Origin: Algorimicrobium algoritergicola | GTDB lineage: Bacteria > Bacteroidota > Bacteroidia > Flavobacteriales > Flavobacteriaceae | Length of the DNA stretch: 64,000 nt | Assembly: GCF_008086165.1 (NCBI RefSeq) | Contig: NZ_VSKL01000003.1 | Coordinates: forward strand, 248,001-312,000 | Reading direction: 5' to 3' | Part shown: positions 17,342-25,589 of the stretch, in pieces | How the letters are laid out: every line of letters starts with the position of its first letter | Position numbering within the stretch: the first letter of the stretch is position 1 | Program-made: the position numbers and the translations under genes | The notes under the pieces: generated by a model | Database searches by the model: none | Told to the model about the DNA's origin: nothing | The model's input: the letters and a program-made list of their open reading frames with translations, nothing else

Positions 17342-18124
17342 ATGAATCTAGAACTAAATAATAAATACGCACTCGTCTGCGGTAGCACAGCAGGAATAGG
17401 AAAAGCAACAGCCATGGCACTTGCCAATGAAGGTGTTCAAGTTACCTTAATTGCTAGAAACGAAGACAAGCTAAAAGCGACTTTAGCAGACTTATCACAA
17501 CAAAGAAACCACGATTATATTGTAGCGGATTTTTCAAACCCAGACGAATTGAAGTCGAAAGTTTCCGAATATATTTCAAATAATCACGGATTTCATATTT
17601 TGGTAAATAACACAGGTGGACCAGCGGGAGGCCCAGTTTTTATGGCAGATTTGGACGAATTTCAAAAGGCATTCACACAACATTTAAAATGTAATCATGT
17701 GTTAGCGCAAACGGTTGTTCCCTTTATGAAGGAAGTTGGTTATGGTAGAATTGTAAATGTTATTTCTACATCCGTTAAGCAACCACTTGATGGTCTAGGT
17801 GTCAGCAACACCATTCGTGGCGCTGTTGCCAATTGGAGTAAAACCCTTGCCAATGAGTTAGGACAATTTGGAATTACGGTGAATAACGTGCTTCCTGGTG
17901 CGACTGGAACTGAAAGATTGACAGAGATTATTAAAAACAAATCGGCTAAATCCGGAAATAGCGAAGAAGAAGCTGCCAACGCTATGAAACAAGCCGTTCC
18001 AGCTAAACGTTTTGCGAAACCTGAAGAGTTAGCTGATGCTATTACCTTCTTGGCTAGCGAGCGCGCTAGTTATATTAATGGTATTAATCTTCCTGTTGAT
18101 GGCGGACGAACTAAAAGTCTTTAA
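17342..18124 (+). CDS. Short-chain dehydrogenase family protein, atypical active site
   Basis: The 260-residue Rossmann protein has the cofactor loop GSTAGIGKA (about 15-23), the NNTGGPAGG block where NAG is usual, and ISTSVKQP as the catalytic-Ser strand. The usual YxxxK is absent: the aligned stretch reads SNTIRGAVANW, with Ser and Arg where Tyr and Lys are expected. The C-terminus (INGINLPVDGGRT) is typical. Its place in the kynurenine cluster suggests a role on a muconate-derived intermediate, but activity is not assured. Three bases separate it from the next gene. Confidence 0.82.
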   Translation: MNLELNNKYALVCGSTAGIGKATAMALANEGVQVTLIARNEDKLKATLADLSQQRNHDYIVADFSNPDELKSKVSEYISNNHGFHILVNNTGGPAGGPVFMADLDEFQKAFTQHLKCNHVLAQTVVPFMKEVGYGRIVNVISTSVKQPLDGLGVSNTIRGAVANWSKTLANELGQFGITVNNVLPGATGTERLTEIIKNKSAKSGNSEEEAANAMKQAVPAKRFAKPEELADAITFLASERASYINGINLPVDGGRTKSL

Positions 18125-18127
18125 AAA

Positions 18128-18583
18128 ATGATTAAGACCTTATATATCACAATTGTTTTCATGCTTTTTTCAGGAATAGGTCATGCCCAATATACGCTGA
18201 AAAACTATTCCAATGCAGAAATTGATAAACTGCCAATAGTTAAAGAAATTGCTAATTGGATTCAGTATAATCAAATTGATTACGTTATACCTTTATTAGC
18301 CAATAAAAATGTTATTGATCAAACGTATTTGGATTCAGAAACAACATTTTTATCCCTTGAGTATACAAGAGATCGAATTGATTCCAATACACATACCACA
18401 GTAGTAGATGATCGTAACATTGTTTGGTATGAACGCAACTTTTATAAAAACAGCAAGTCGAAATTAAAACCACGCTATCAAATTTACTTTACCGTAGAAT
18501 TTATCAACGACTCTTATAGAATAATTGACCTTCGGTTTGGCAAGAAGAAAAAAATAAACACGAGTGAATATGATACAAATTGA
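18128..18583 (+). CDS. Small secreted protein of unknown function
   Basis: The 151-residue protein has a signal peptide at about 1-21, ending near GHAQ, so it is exported. The mature part is charged, with a basic KKKK patch near the C-terminus and no cysteine. I recognise no family. It sits between the SDR and the 3-hydroxyanthranilate dioxygenase genes, nearly contiguous with the former, so it is likely cotranscribed. A link to the pathway is not evident. Confidence 0.65.
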   Translation: MIKTLYITIVFMLFSGIGHAQYTLKNYSNAEIDKLPIVKEIANWIQYNQIDYVIPLLANKNVIDQTYLDSETTFLSLEYTRDRIDSNTHTTVVDDRNIVWYERNFYKNSKSKLKPRYQIYFTVEFINDSYRIIDLRFGKKKKINTSEYDTN

Positions 18584-18631
18584 TACCAAAGTTTGTAACT
18601 TTATATCATTCATTTCTTAAAAAAATACAAA

Positions 18632-19168
18632 ATGAGCACCATATTTCCACCTATTAATTTTAAAGCATGGATTGAAGAAAACAGACATCTTTTAAAACCA
18701 CCAGTTGGCAATAAAGTTGTTTGGAAGGATGGCGATTTTATTGTGATGGTTGTTGGCGGTCCAAATAACCGAAAGGACTACCATTATAACGAAACACCTG
18801 AATTCTTTTATCAAATAGAAGGTGACATGGTTTTAAAGGTTATAGAAAATGGCGAACCAAAAGATATTCATATAAATGAAGGAGACATTTTCTTACTACC
18901 ACCAAAAGTGCCGCATTCTCCACAACGAGGTGCCAACACCGTTGGATTAGTAATTGAATATCCACGAGAAAAAGGTGTTCAAGATGCCTTACTTTGGTTC
19001 TGCGAAAACTGCACCACTAAATTATACGAAGAGGATTTTACAGTTGAAAATATTGAAACGGATATGCCTGTAATTTTTGATAAATATTATGGCGATCAAG
19101 CCAAACGAACATGTCCTAATTGTGGCGAAACCATGGAGCCACCTAAAAAAGTACAGATAGAAGACTAA
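18632..19168 (+). CDS. 3-hydroxyanthranilate 3,4-dioxygenase
   Basis: This non-heme Fe(II) cupin enzyme opens the ring of 3-hydroxyanthranilate to give 2-amino-3-carboxymuconate semialdehyde (ACMS). The iron ligands H51, E57 and H95 are visible (DYHYNETPEFFY and VPHSPQ). The C-terminal rubredoxin-like metal site has C124, C127, C161 and C164 (CENC and CPNC), as in the bacterial and yeast forms. Length is 178. The ACMS decarboxylase gene follows after 3 bases. Confidence 0.95.
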   Translation: MSTIFPPINFKAWIEENRHLLKPPVGNKVVWKDGDFIVMVVGGPNNRKDYHYNETPEFFYQIEGDMVLKVIENGEPKDIHINEGDIFLLPPKVPHSPQRGANTVGLVIEYPREKGVQDALLWFCENCTTKLYEEDFTVENIETDMPVIFDKYYGDQAKRTCPNCGETMEPPKKVQIED

Positions 19169-19171
19169 ATT

Positions 19172-20254
19172 ATGAAACGAAAACTTCGAATTAACGGCCA
19201 CTCACACCTACTTCCCTATCCAGAGGAAATTCCCCAGTTTATGCAAGACAAGGGTATTTTCTGGGTAGATAAAGACCGGAAATTTATGCTTCAGAAAGAT
19301 TGGAACAGACCCATTACGGATTCTAGTTTCTTTTTAGATGAAAAGTTAGCATGGATGGAGCGTTTTAATATTGACCACGCCGTAGTTTTAAATTTATCGC
19401 AGTTGTACGGAAATGGTTTACGTGTGGAAGAAATGCGAAAAGCTTTGCGTTTTCAAAATGATTTTAATGCAAAAGCACAACGCGAAAACCCAAGTAAATT
19501 TACTTGTGGTTTTGTTGTTCACCCTGGTTTTGTAGAAGGTGCCTGTTGGGAAATTGAACGTTGTGTGGAAGAATTAGGCATGCAATTGCTTTGCTTACCA
19601 ACGCACTATATGGATACCATTGGTACGTGGCGTTGTATTTTTGATGAAGAAAATGAGCCCATTTTTGAATTGGCCAATAAATATAATTTAGCCGTAGAAA
19701 TTCATCCTTATGATGGTGAAAAGTTCATTAAGTTAGAAAACACCTCTTGGCGTTTTCACTTAATTTGGATGTTGGCGCAATGTGCGGATGCCTATCATTT
19801 TTTAACCTTAAATGGGTACCAAGATAAGTTTCCAAATATGCGAACCTGTTTTGCACATGGAGGCCAATTAGCACAAATTAATTTAGGCCGCCGAATTCAA
19901 GGATTTGATGGCAGACCTGATTTATTTGAAGGCAAAAGTCACCCGAGAAAAGCCGTTGGACATAAAAATATCTTTTTTGACACTTTGGTTCATGACACTG
20001 GTGGCTTGCAATTATTAATAAAAAATCAAGGCTCCAAACAAGTATTGATGGGACTTGATGATCCATATCCTTTAGGCGAAATGGAAAGTGAAAAACAATC
20101 ATCCTATCCCGGGAAGATTTTGGATTTAGCCATGGAACAAAAAATAATTTCAGAAACCGAACGCGATGCCATTTGGGAAGACAACGTTATCCAGTGGTTA
20201 TGCGGTGATGATGAAGTAGCGAAACAGAAATTAGTTAATCGGATTTTAGGATAA
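19172..20254 (+). CDS. 2-amino-3-carboxymuconate-6-semialdehyde decarboxylase (ACMSD)
   Basis: This amidohydrolase-superfamily zinc enzyme decarboxylates ACMS to 2-aminomuconate semialdehyde, diverting it from quinolinate. The HxH zinc pair H10/H12 (NGHSHL), later histidines in EIHPYD and CFAHGG, and the Asp in LMGLDDPYPLGE match ACMSD. Length is 360. It directly follows the dioxygenase gene, so substrate and product chemistry agree with gene order. Confidence 0.93.
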   Translation: MKRKLRINGHSHLLPYPEEIPQFMQDKGIFWVDKDRKFMLQKDWNRPITDSSFFLDEKLAWMERFNIDHAVVLNLSQLYGNGLRVEEMRKALRFQNDFNAKAQRENPSKFTCGFVVHPGFVEGACWEIERCVEELGMQLLCLPTHYMDTIGTWRCIFDEENEPIFELANKYNLAVEIHPYDGEKFIKLENTSWRFHLIWMLAQCADAYHFLTLNGYQDKFPNMRTCFAHGGQLAQINLGRRIQGFDGRPDLFEGKSHPRKAVGHKNIFFDTLVHDTGGLQLLIKNQGSKQVLMGLDDPYPLGEMESEKQSSYPGKILDLAMEQKIISETERDAIWEDNVIQWLCGDDEVAKQKLVNRILG

Positions 20255-20317
20255 AATGCTACTATAAACAGGCAAGCAGCTCAACAACAAACAACTCGCA
20301 ACAGTTAACAATAAAAC

Positions 20318-20962
20318 ATGCATTTCCTTTCAGAAGATTTAGATACCTATGTGGTAAACCATTCGGAAGACGAACCCGAATTACTACAACAGTTAACACG
20401 AGAAACCTACCAGAAAATATTGCAACCACGCATGTTGAGCGGGCATTATCAAGGTCGTGTGTTGAGTATGATTTCTAAATTAGTCAACCCAAAAAACATT
20501 TTGGAAATAGGCACCTACACGGGGTATTCTGCTTTGTGTTTGGCTGAAGGTATGCAAACAGTAGGCGAACTTCATACCATTGATATTAACGAAGAGCTTG
20601 TAGATTTTCAGCGCAACTATTTTAATAAATCTGGGTTTGGAAAGCAGATTCATCAGCATTTAGGGAACGCCTTGGATATTATTCCAACACTCAATAAAAC
20701 CTACGATTTGGTTTTTATAGATGCCGATAAGGAAAACTACTCTGCGTATTTTGAACTGATTGTAGAGCGTTTAAATCCTGGAGGCATCATCTTGTCAGAT
20801 AATGTACTTTGGAGTGGTAAAATACTCGATACAAGCTTTAAAAAGGACGATACGTCCACACCCGCATTAATTGCATATAACACACTATTAAAAAACGATC
20901 CACGCGTAGAAACTGTTTTATTACCCATTCGTGATGGGTTAACGATTAGTAGAAAACGCTAA
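20318..20962 (+). CDS. O-methyltransferase, class I SAM (family 3, catechol type)
   Basis: The 214-residue protein has motif I EIGTYTGYSALCLAEG (about 68-83), LHTIDINEE, and FIDADKENY with the metal-binding Asp of cation-dependent O-methyltransferases. It ends DGLTISRKR, as many relatives do. It is the last gene of the kynurenine cluster; a phenolic intermediate could be its substrate, but that is inference. A diverged second copy of its last 11 codons lies 400 bases downstream (21356-21388), beyond a small accessory gene. Confidence 0.88.
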   Translation: MHFLSEDLDTYVVNHSEDEPELLQQLTRETYQKILQPRMLSGHYQGRVLSMISKLVNPKNILEIGTYTGYSALCLAEGMQTVGELHTIDINEELVDFQRNYFNKSGFGKQIHQHLGNALDIIPTLNKTYDLVFIDADKENYSAYFELIVERLNPGGIILSDNVLWSGKILDTSFKKDDTSTPALIAYNTLLKNDPRVETVLLPIRDGLTISRKR

Positions 20963-21123
20963 ATTCCTACGAATGCAGGAAACCGAAGGTTCAGCGAAGC
21001 TAATCTCTTTATTTAATTTTACCTAACTTGGTTTCTGTCTCAAATAAACTAATTAATCGATATTCATATTATGTTGATGTGTCGTCTCGATTCTAATATA
21101 TTGCATTTATAAATTATATAATT

Positions 21124-21348
21124 ATGAAATTAAACTTATTATCATGTGATGCTCCAAGACCAGATAGACGAGCGATAGCCAAATGTATTGTTGAAATTTC
21201 AGCTAATATAAGTGACTCCCTAGCCAATGAACTCACCGATATTCTTTTAGAAGGCGATGCTGTTGCTATTGCCGTATCCGATAAAAACTCGGGTTCCGCT
21301 TTACGCGCCTTGCGAAAATTGGATATTGATTATGAGATTTTGGAATAA
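21124..21348 (+). CDS. Small protein of unknown function (cargo beside the O-methyltransferase gene)
   Basis: The 74-residue soluble protein has a repeated helix-strand pattern (RRAIAKCIVEIS, LLEGDAVAIAVSD, SALRALRKLDIDYEIL). This vaguely recalls the ribosomal L7/L12 C-terminal fold used by some small adaptor proteins; that is a resemblance, not an identification. It lies between the O-methyltransferase gene and a detached copy of that gene's 3' end, so it looks like the cargo of an insertion. Coding status is supported by good codon periodicity only. Confidence 0.6.
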   Translation: MKLNLLSCDAPRPDRRAIAKCIVEISANISDSLANELTDILLEGDAVAIAVSDKNSGSALRALRKLDIDYEILE

Positions 21349-21355
21349 GGTAATA

Positions 21356-21388
21356 AATCGTGATGGTTTGACAATTAACAGAAAACGT
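21356..21388 (+). pseudogene. Detached 3' end of the O-methyltransferase gene
   Basis: Eleven codons read NRDGLTINRKR, against IRDGLTISRKR at 20927-20959. By eye 26 of 33 bases and 9 of 11 residues match, in the same orientation. The stop codon position reads TTA instead of TAA. It is read as a remnant of the resident gene's original 3' end, pushed downstream by an insertion of roughly 0.4 kb. It is short, so chance is possible, but two stronger cases in this window have the same layout. Confidence 0.6.
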
Positions 21389-21489
21389 TTAAAATTGACT
21401 TTCATAAAAATAATAACGAACTTCGTTCCTGTCTGCCGAAAGGCAAGATACATATGATATAAAACATTCAAACGATTTCATATCATAAC

Positions 21490-22080
21490 GTTACCAAAAA
21501 TATCCAATATGTACTATAAGTTTAGAGATTTAAAAAATTATAAATATATTTTGGACATTTTTTTAAATCAACGCTTATTTTCATCAAGTTTTATAAATTT
21601 GAATGACAATTTCGAAGGACAATTCTTTTCTAATAATTTTGGGGAATCAAAAAGAGTCCGTTTAAATCCTAATAAAGAAAAACATATAAGTATATGCTCT
21701 TTTTCTGAGAATTACAAAAGTCATTTAATGTGGTCGCATTATGCAAATGGTCATAGAGGAATAGCCATAGGATTTGAAATAGATAAATCGGAATATAAAA
21801 TTGATAAAGTTGAATATAATGGATTAGGTTCCTTTGAAAATCTTCCTCTAAAAGTTGATGAACTTAAATCAGTATTTTTAAATAAACTTAATGAATGGAA
21901 ATACGAAGAAGAGTATCGAATAATTACTGAAAAACAAGATTACATAAAAATTAAAATTAAAAAAGTGATTTTTGGAGCGGAAACTAAAAATCATGATAAA
22001 GAGATTATAAGTAAACTTGTTGAATTAGTTGATAATAGGATAATTATAGAAACTTATAAGGGTTAAAAAATTTTGGTAAC
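21490..22080. repeat. 10-bp inverted repeat flanking the DUF2971 gene
   Basis: GTTACCAAAA at 21490-21499 and TTTTGGTAAC at 22071-22080 are perfect inverted copies. They lie 9 bases before the start codon and 4 bases after the stop of the single gene between them. This is compatible with a gene cassette or a very small mobile unit, but no transposase is present. Confidence 0.6.
21509..22066 (+). CDS. DUF2971 domain protein
   Basis: The 185-residue protein has the DUF2971 signatures: an early YYKFRDL, a SSFINLNDNFEGQF block, ISICSFSE and the hallmark LMWSHYANGHRGIAIGFEID near residues 72-92. The biochemical role of DUF2971 is unknown, and such genes are scattered in accessory regions and near defence genes. 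This gene is more AT-rich than its neighbours and is tightly bracketed by an inverted repeat, which points to recent acquisition. Confidence 0.85.
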   Translation: MYYKFRDLKNYKYILDIFLNQRLFSSSFINLNDNFEGQFFSNNFGESKRVRLNPNKEKHISICSFSENYKSHLMWSHYANGHRGIAIGFEIDKSEYKIDKVEYNGLGSFENLPLKVDELKSVFLNKLNEWKYEEEYRIITEKQDYIKIKIKKVIFGAETKNHDKEIISKLVELVDNRIIIETYKG

Positions 22081-22201
22081 ACCGTGTATAATTAATTGCT
22101 AGTTCTAGCCTGCTTACGAATATTCCTGCGGAATATTCTATCTGTGTTTTATTTAATAAATTAGTTGCTAAATCACGCTAACTTAAGATACACAACACGT
22201 A
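22078..22201. repeat. REP-like multi-hairpin element
   Basis: The non-coding stretch holds two perfect hairpins: GCTAG-TT-CTAGC (22098-22109) and GAATATTCC-TGC-GGAATATTC (22118-22138). They lie between outer arms CGTGTAT (22083-22089) and ATACAC (about 22188-22193) plus CACG. This layered design is typical of repeated palindromic intergenic elements of flavobacteria. No other full copy is in the window. It lies between DUF2971 and the end of tatA. Confidence 0.6.
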
Positions 22202-22276
22202 AACGAAACTGAAACTGAAACTAAAAAATTAAAATAAAGAAATACTTATCTAATAAAGTAAAGGCCCAATATTCTT

Positions 22277-22564
22277 TTAAAGTTTCCGCCTCACAGACCC
22301 CGTAAAATCCTCCAATTCGTCTTTAACTTTATTCAATTCGTCTTGAACATCTTTGGTAACGCTGGTATCAATGCCATTTTTTTCGGCACTTTTGGTGATT
22401 TCAGATTTCAGGTCGTTGGACGCATCTTTAAGCATGCGCATACCTTTACCCATTCCGCGCGCTATTTCGGGAATTTTATCGGCACCAAAGACCATGACTA
22501 CTATAAATAGTATAAACATGATTTCGGTTGTGCCTATAAATAAGAATATTGCTTGTTGTATCAC
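22277..22564 (-). CDS. tatA: Sec-independent translocase subunit TatA/TatE family
   Basis: The 95-residue protein has one membrane helix (about 12-28), the conserved FGADKIPEIARGMGKGMR hinge with the FG pair, then an amphipathic helix and a charged tail. With TatC it forms the pore for folded twin-arginine substrates at the inner membrane; tatC is not in the window. GTG 22564 is the first start in the frame. The -7 box on this strand ends only 4 bases before it, so the mRNA may be leaderless. Confidence 0.9.
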   Translation of the reverse strand: MIQQAIFLFIGTTEIMFILFIVVMVFGADKIPEIARGMGKGMRMLKDASNDLKSEITKSAEKNGIDTSVTKDVQDELNKVKDELEDFTGSVRRKL

Positions 22565-22568
22565 GATG

Positions 22569-22576
22569 CAAATATA
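22569..22576 (-). promoter_or_regulatory. -7 box (TATATTTG) of tatA
   Basis: CAAATATA on the plus strand reads TATATTTG on the minus strand. It is 4 bases from the GTG start, which would put transcription start at or next to the start codon. Confidence 0.6.
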
Positions 22577-22596
22577 GTAAGTAGTTTGATACGAAT

Positions 22597-22628
22597 AAAA
22601 AAAGCCGACTGTAAAAAGTCGGCTTTTA
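22597..22628 (-). terminator. Rho-independent terminator of the M1 peptidase gene
   Basis: The stem AAAAGCCGACT / AGTCGGCTTTT has a 6-base loop, with a T-run when read on the minus strand, 18 bases beyond the peptidase stop. Confidence 0.88.
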
Positions 22629-22645
22629 ATAAAATATTATAATAA

Positions 22646-24955
22646 TTAGTCTTTTTTCTTATCCTTGAACTGATCAAACTGACTTTGCTTAATCTCTCGT
22701 GGCCACGAATTGTTTGATGTATCTACATCAGCTGTCTCTAAATTAGGATCGACTGTAATTTTAACAATCTCCTTGTCAGACGCTACTGCTTTGCTCACTT
22801 CTTTATCATTTAAACGCCAGATTTGTGCTGGATATTTTTCTGATTTAGTTGTACCATCAGCATAGGTATACTCTACAATAATTGGCATTACTAATCCGCC
22901 TGGCTTTTCAAACGTTACGCTATAGAAATATTTTGGTTGTTTAATTTTAGCACGTTCTTCCGGCGTAAAATTATCCATTACATATTCCTTTAAAGTTGGT
23001 GAATTTTCTAAAAGTGTACCGTTTTTCATACTGTCTTTATACTCGTCACTACCTTCTTCTACCATATATACTAAAGCTGGCAAATCGCTCATTTTCATGC
23101 CACGTTGCTTCACAATATTTTTCACATATTCATTTGGCTCACTTGAAACATAGAACTTTTTAACTTCTTTAACACCAATATCTACATAATCTGTTGTATA
23201 AAACCAACCTCTCCAAAACCAATCTAAATCGAATGCAGACGCATCTTCCATTGTTCTAAAGAAATCTTCTGGTGTTGGGTGCTTAAACATCCAACGGTGC
23301 GCATATTCTTTAAATGCATAATCAAATAACTCACGACCCATAACGGTTTCTCTTAAAATATTAAGTGCTGTTCCTGGTTTTCCATACGCGTTATTTCCAA
23401 ACTGATAGGTATTTAAACCTTTGGTCATAATTGGTGCAATATAATCTTGATCGCCACCCATATAAGGTACAATATTAGCAGCAGGCCCACGACTTGAAGG
23501 GTATTTAGCATCACCTTCAGATAAAGCAGTTGGATACCACTCACCAAAATCTTGTTCTGCTACATATTGAGCAAAGGTATTTAAACCTTCATCCATCCAT
23601 GTCCACTGACGCTCATCACTATTTACAATCATCGGGAAAAAGTTATGTCCTACTTCGTGAATAATAACGCTAATCATACCGTATTTTGTACGATCGCTGT
23701 ATTTTCCATCTTTATCTGGACGACCAAAGTTAAAGCAGATCATTGGGTATTCCATACCTTGTTGCTTGGCATGAACCGAAATAGCTTTGTGGTACGGGTA
23801 ATCAAATGTCATACGTGAGTATGTTTTAAGTGTACTTGCAACAGCATACGTTGACCACTCTTCCCATAACGGGTTTCCTTCTTTCGGGTACATAGAAACA
23901 GCCATGACATCTCTGTCACCAATTTTAACTGCCATCATATCCCAAATGTATTTTCTAGAGGTTGCAAATGCAAAATCTCGAACATTTTCAGCCGAATATT
24001 TCCATGTTTTACTTCCGGTTGCGCGCCCTTTTTCAGCCTTTTCAGCTTCTTCTTGCGTTACAATAAAAACAGGCTTATCATACGATTTTTGCGCTTGTTC
24101 ATAACGCTTCATCATATCTTTTGAAAACACCTCTTTACGATTTGTTAAAACGCCTGTTGCATCCATAATATGATCTGAAGGAACGGTAATGTTCACTTCA
24201 TAATTACCGAATGGTAATGCAAATTCATCACGTCCCCAAAATTGCGAGTTTTGCCAGCCTTCTACATCACTGTAAACAGCCATTCTTGGAAAGAATTGCG
24301 CAATTATATAGTTTCTATTACCATCTTCTGGGAAAAATTCATAACCTGAACGTCCACCCATATTTACATAATCATTAATGTTGTACCACCATTTGATAGA
24401 GAATACAAATTTATCACCTGTACCCATTGCTTTTGGCAATTCAACACGCATCATGGTACGATTTATCATGTGAGGTAATGCTTTCCCGCTAGCATCGGTA
24501 ACGGATTCAATTTTAAAACCACCATCAAAACCATCTGTCATGTATGCTGAAGCAAAACTTCCTGCTTGTTGTGCAGGAGCCACACCACTACCTTCAATTA
24601 AAGGCGACTGCGAATCTTTAGCACGCATATTTTGATCTAATTGCACCCAGATATACTTTAATTGATCGGGTGAATTATTGGTATATGTAATAGTTTCAAA
24701 ACCAGATATCGTGGCTTTGTCATCATCCAAAGTCAAATCCATTTTATAATCTGCTTGCTGCTGATAATAAGCTGGACCTGGTGCTCCTGATGCTGTACGA
24801 AACATGTTCGGTGTTGAAAATTCATCATACAATTGCTTAAATTTGTTGTTGTTTGTATGACCGGGTTTACGTTCTGGTTTCTGTTCCTCATCTTGAGCAA
24901 ATGCTCCAAGAGAAACAAATAAAGCAGATAAGAAAAGATACTTTAGTTTTTTCAT
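22646..24955 (-). CDS. M1-family zinc metallopeptidase, secreted
   Basis: The 769-residue protein has a signal peptide (about 1-20). The gluzincin site is H433-E-V-G-H437 (IIHEVGHNFFP), followed by WMDEGLNTFAQY, whose Glu completes the zinc ligands. The N-terminal beta domain (about 50-300) and the C-terminal tail match Bacteroidetes M1 peptidases, which are longer than the catalytic core. It probably trims peptides in the periplasm or outside the cell. A DUF6702-type gene lies upstream on the same strand, followed by a row of four paralogous genes. Confidence 0.93.
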   Translation of the reverse strand: MKKLKYLFLSALFVSLGAFAQDEEQKPERKPGHTNNNKFKQLYDEFSTPNMFRTASGAPGPAYYQQQADYKMDLTLDDDKATISGFETITYTNNSPDQLKYIWVQLDQNMRAKDSQSPLIEGSGVAPAQQAGSFASAYMTDGFDGGFKIESVTDASGKALPHMINRTMMRVELPKAMGTGDKFVFSIKWWYNINDYVNMGGRSGYEFFPEDGNRNYIIAQFFPRMAVYSDVEGWQNSQFWGRDEFALPFGNYEVNITVPSDHIMDATGVLTNRKEVFSKDMMKRYEQAQKSYDKPVFIVTQEEAEKAEKGRATGSKTWKYSAENVRDFAFATSRKYIWDMMAVKIGDRDVMAVSMYPKEGNPLWEEWSTYAVASTLKTYSRMTFDYPYHKAISVHAKQQGMEYPMICFNFGRPDKDGKYSDRTKYGMISVIIHEVGHNFFPMIVNSDERQWTWMDEGLNTFAQYVAEQDFGEWYPTALSEGDAKYPSSRGPAANIVPYMGGDQDYIAPIMTKGLNTYQFGNNAYGKPGTALNILRETVMGRELFDYAFKEYAHRWMFKHPTPEDFFRTMEDASAFDLDWFWRGWFYTTDYVDIGVKEVKKFYVSSEPNEYVKNIVKQRGMKMSDLPALVYMVEEGSDEYKDSMKNGTLLENSPTLKEYVMDNFTPEERAKIKQPKYFYSVTFEKPGGLVMPIIVEYTYADGTTKSEKYPAQIWRLNDKEVSKAVASDKEIVKITVDPNLETADVDTSNNSWPREIKQSQFDQFKDKKKD

Positions 24956-25019
24956 AGTTGGTTTGTATTACTATATAATTGATTGGAAAATTAACGCTTT
25001 TTTAAGGTAATGAATTAAT

Positions 25020-25523
25020 TTATTTAAAGTTTAACATTCCTTTATCATTTTGCTTTATCAGTATAAAGCTATTATTCTCATCATTAATATTGGTGCGTAC
25101 AATATTTTTCTGATCAGAAAATAAATCGAATAAAACGTGATTACTGATTTCAAAGGATTGGATTGAAGCCACATTTTTAATTTCTAAATAACAGTACACA
25201 ATATCATTTTCATATTCTTTTCCTAAAAAAACCATGTTAGTGTGCTTGCCATTAATGGTAATTGCCATTTTTTCGCCTAGATATTTTTCAATATACTGAT
25301 CCACATTTTTAGACTCACTCTTGGCTGCTAATGTTACGGTTTCGTCATAACGCGTGCGAATTAAACGTTCCAAATCATCAACAAATATTCGTGTTATAAT
25401 TTGAACAGATTGCTTTTCCTTAACGTATTCAATTTGCGTAATACTTACATAATATTTGTGTGCTGAAGCAAAAGCTACAAGTGGAATAATGGCTAAAATG
25501 AATAGATATTTAAATGATTTCAT
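25020..25523 (-). CDS. DUF6702-type secreted protein
   Basis: The 167-residue protein has a signal peptide (about 1-20, ending near FASA). It begins the mature part with HKYYVSITQIEY, the block typical of the DUF6702 group found in Bacteroidetes next to M1 peptidase genes. A conserved RIFVDDLERLI segment follows. Function is unknown. It lies just upstream of the M1 peptidase gene on the same strand, and a joint role in peptide handling is inference. Confidence 0.78.
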   Translation of the reverse strand: MKSFKYLFILAIIPLVAFASAHKYYVSITQIEYVKEKQSVQIITRIFVDDLERLIRTRYDETVTLAAKSESKNVDQYIEKYLGEKMAITINGKHTNMVFLGKEYENDIVYCYLEIKNVASIQSFEISNHVLFDLFSDQKNIVRTNINDENNSFILIKQNDKGMLNFK

Positions 25524-25589
25524 TTATTTGTGATTTTTAAAATGCTAATGTAGTTATTTGATAGGTTCAAAAATTATTCCATCTTAAAA

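Noticed and set aside
23904-24104. Plus-strand frame within the M1 peptidase gene, and similar antisense frames elsewhere
   Set aside because: Antisense shadows of conserved genes; no promoter or family resemblance.
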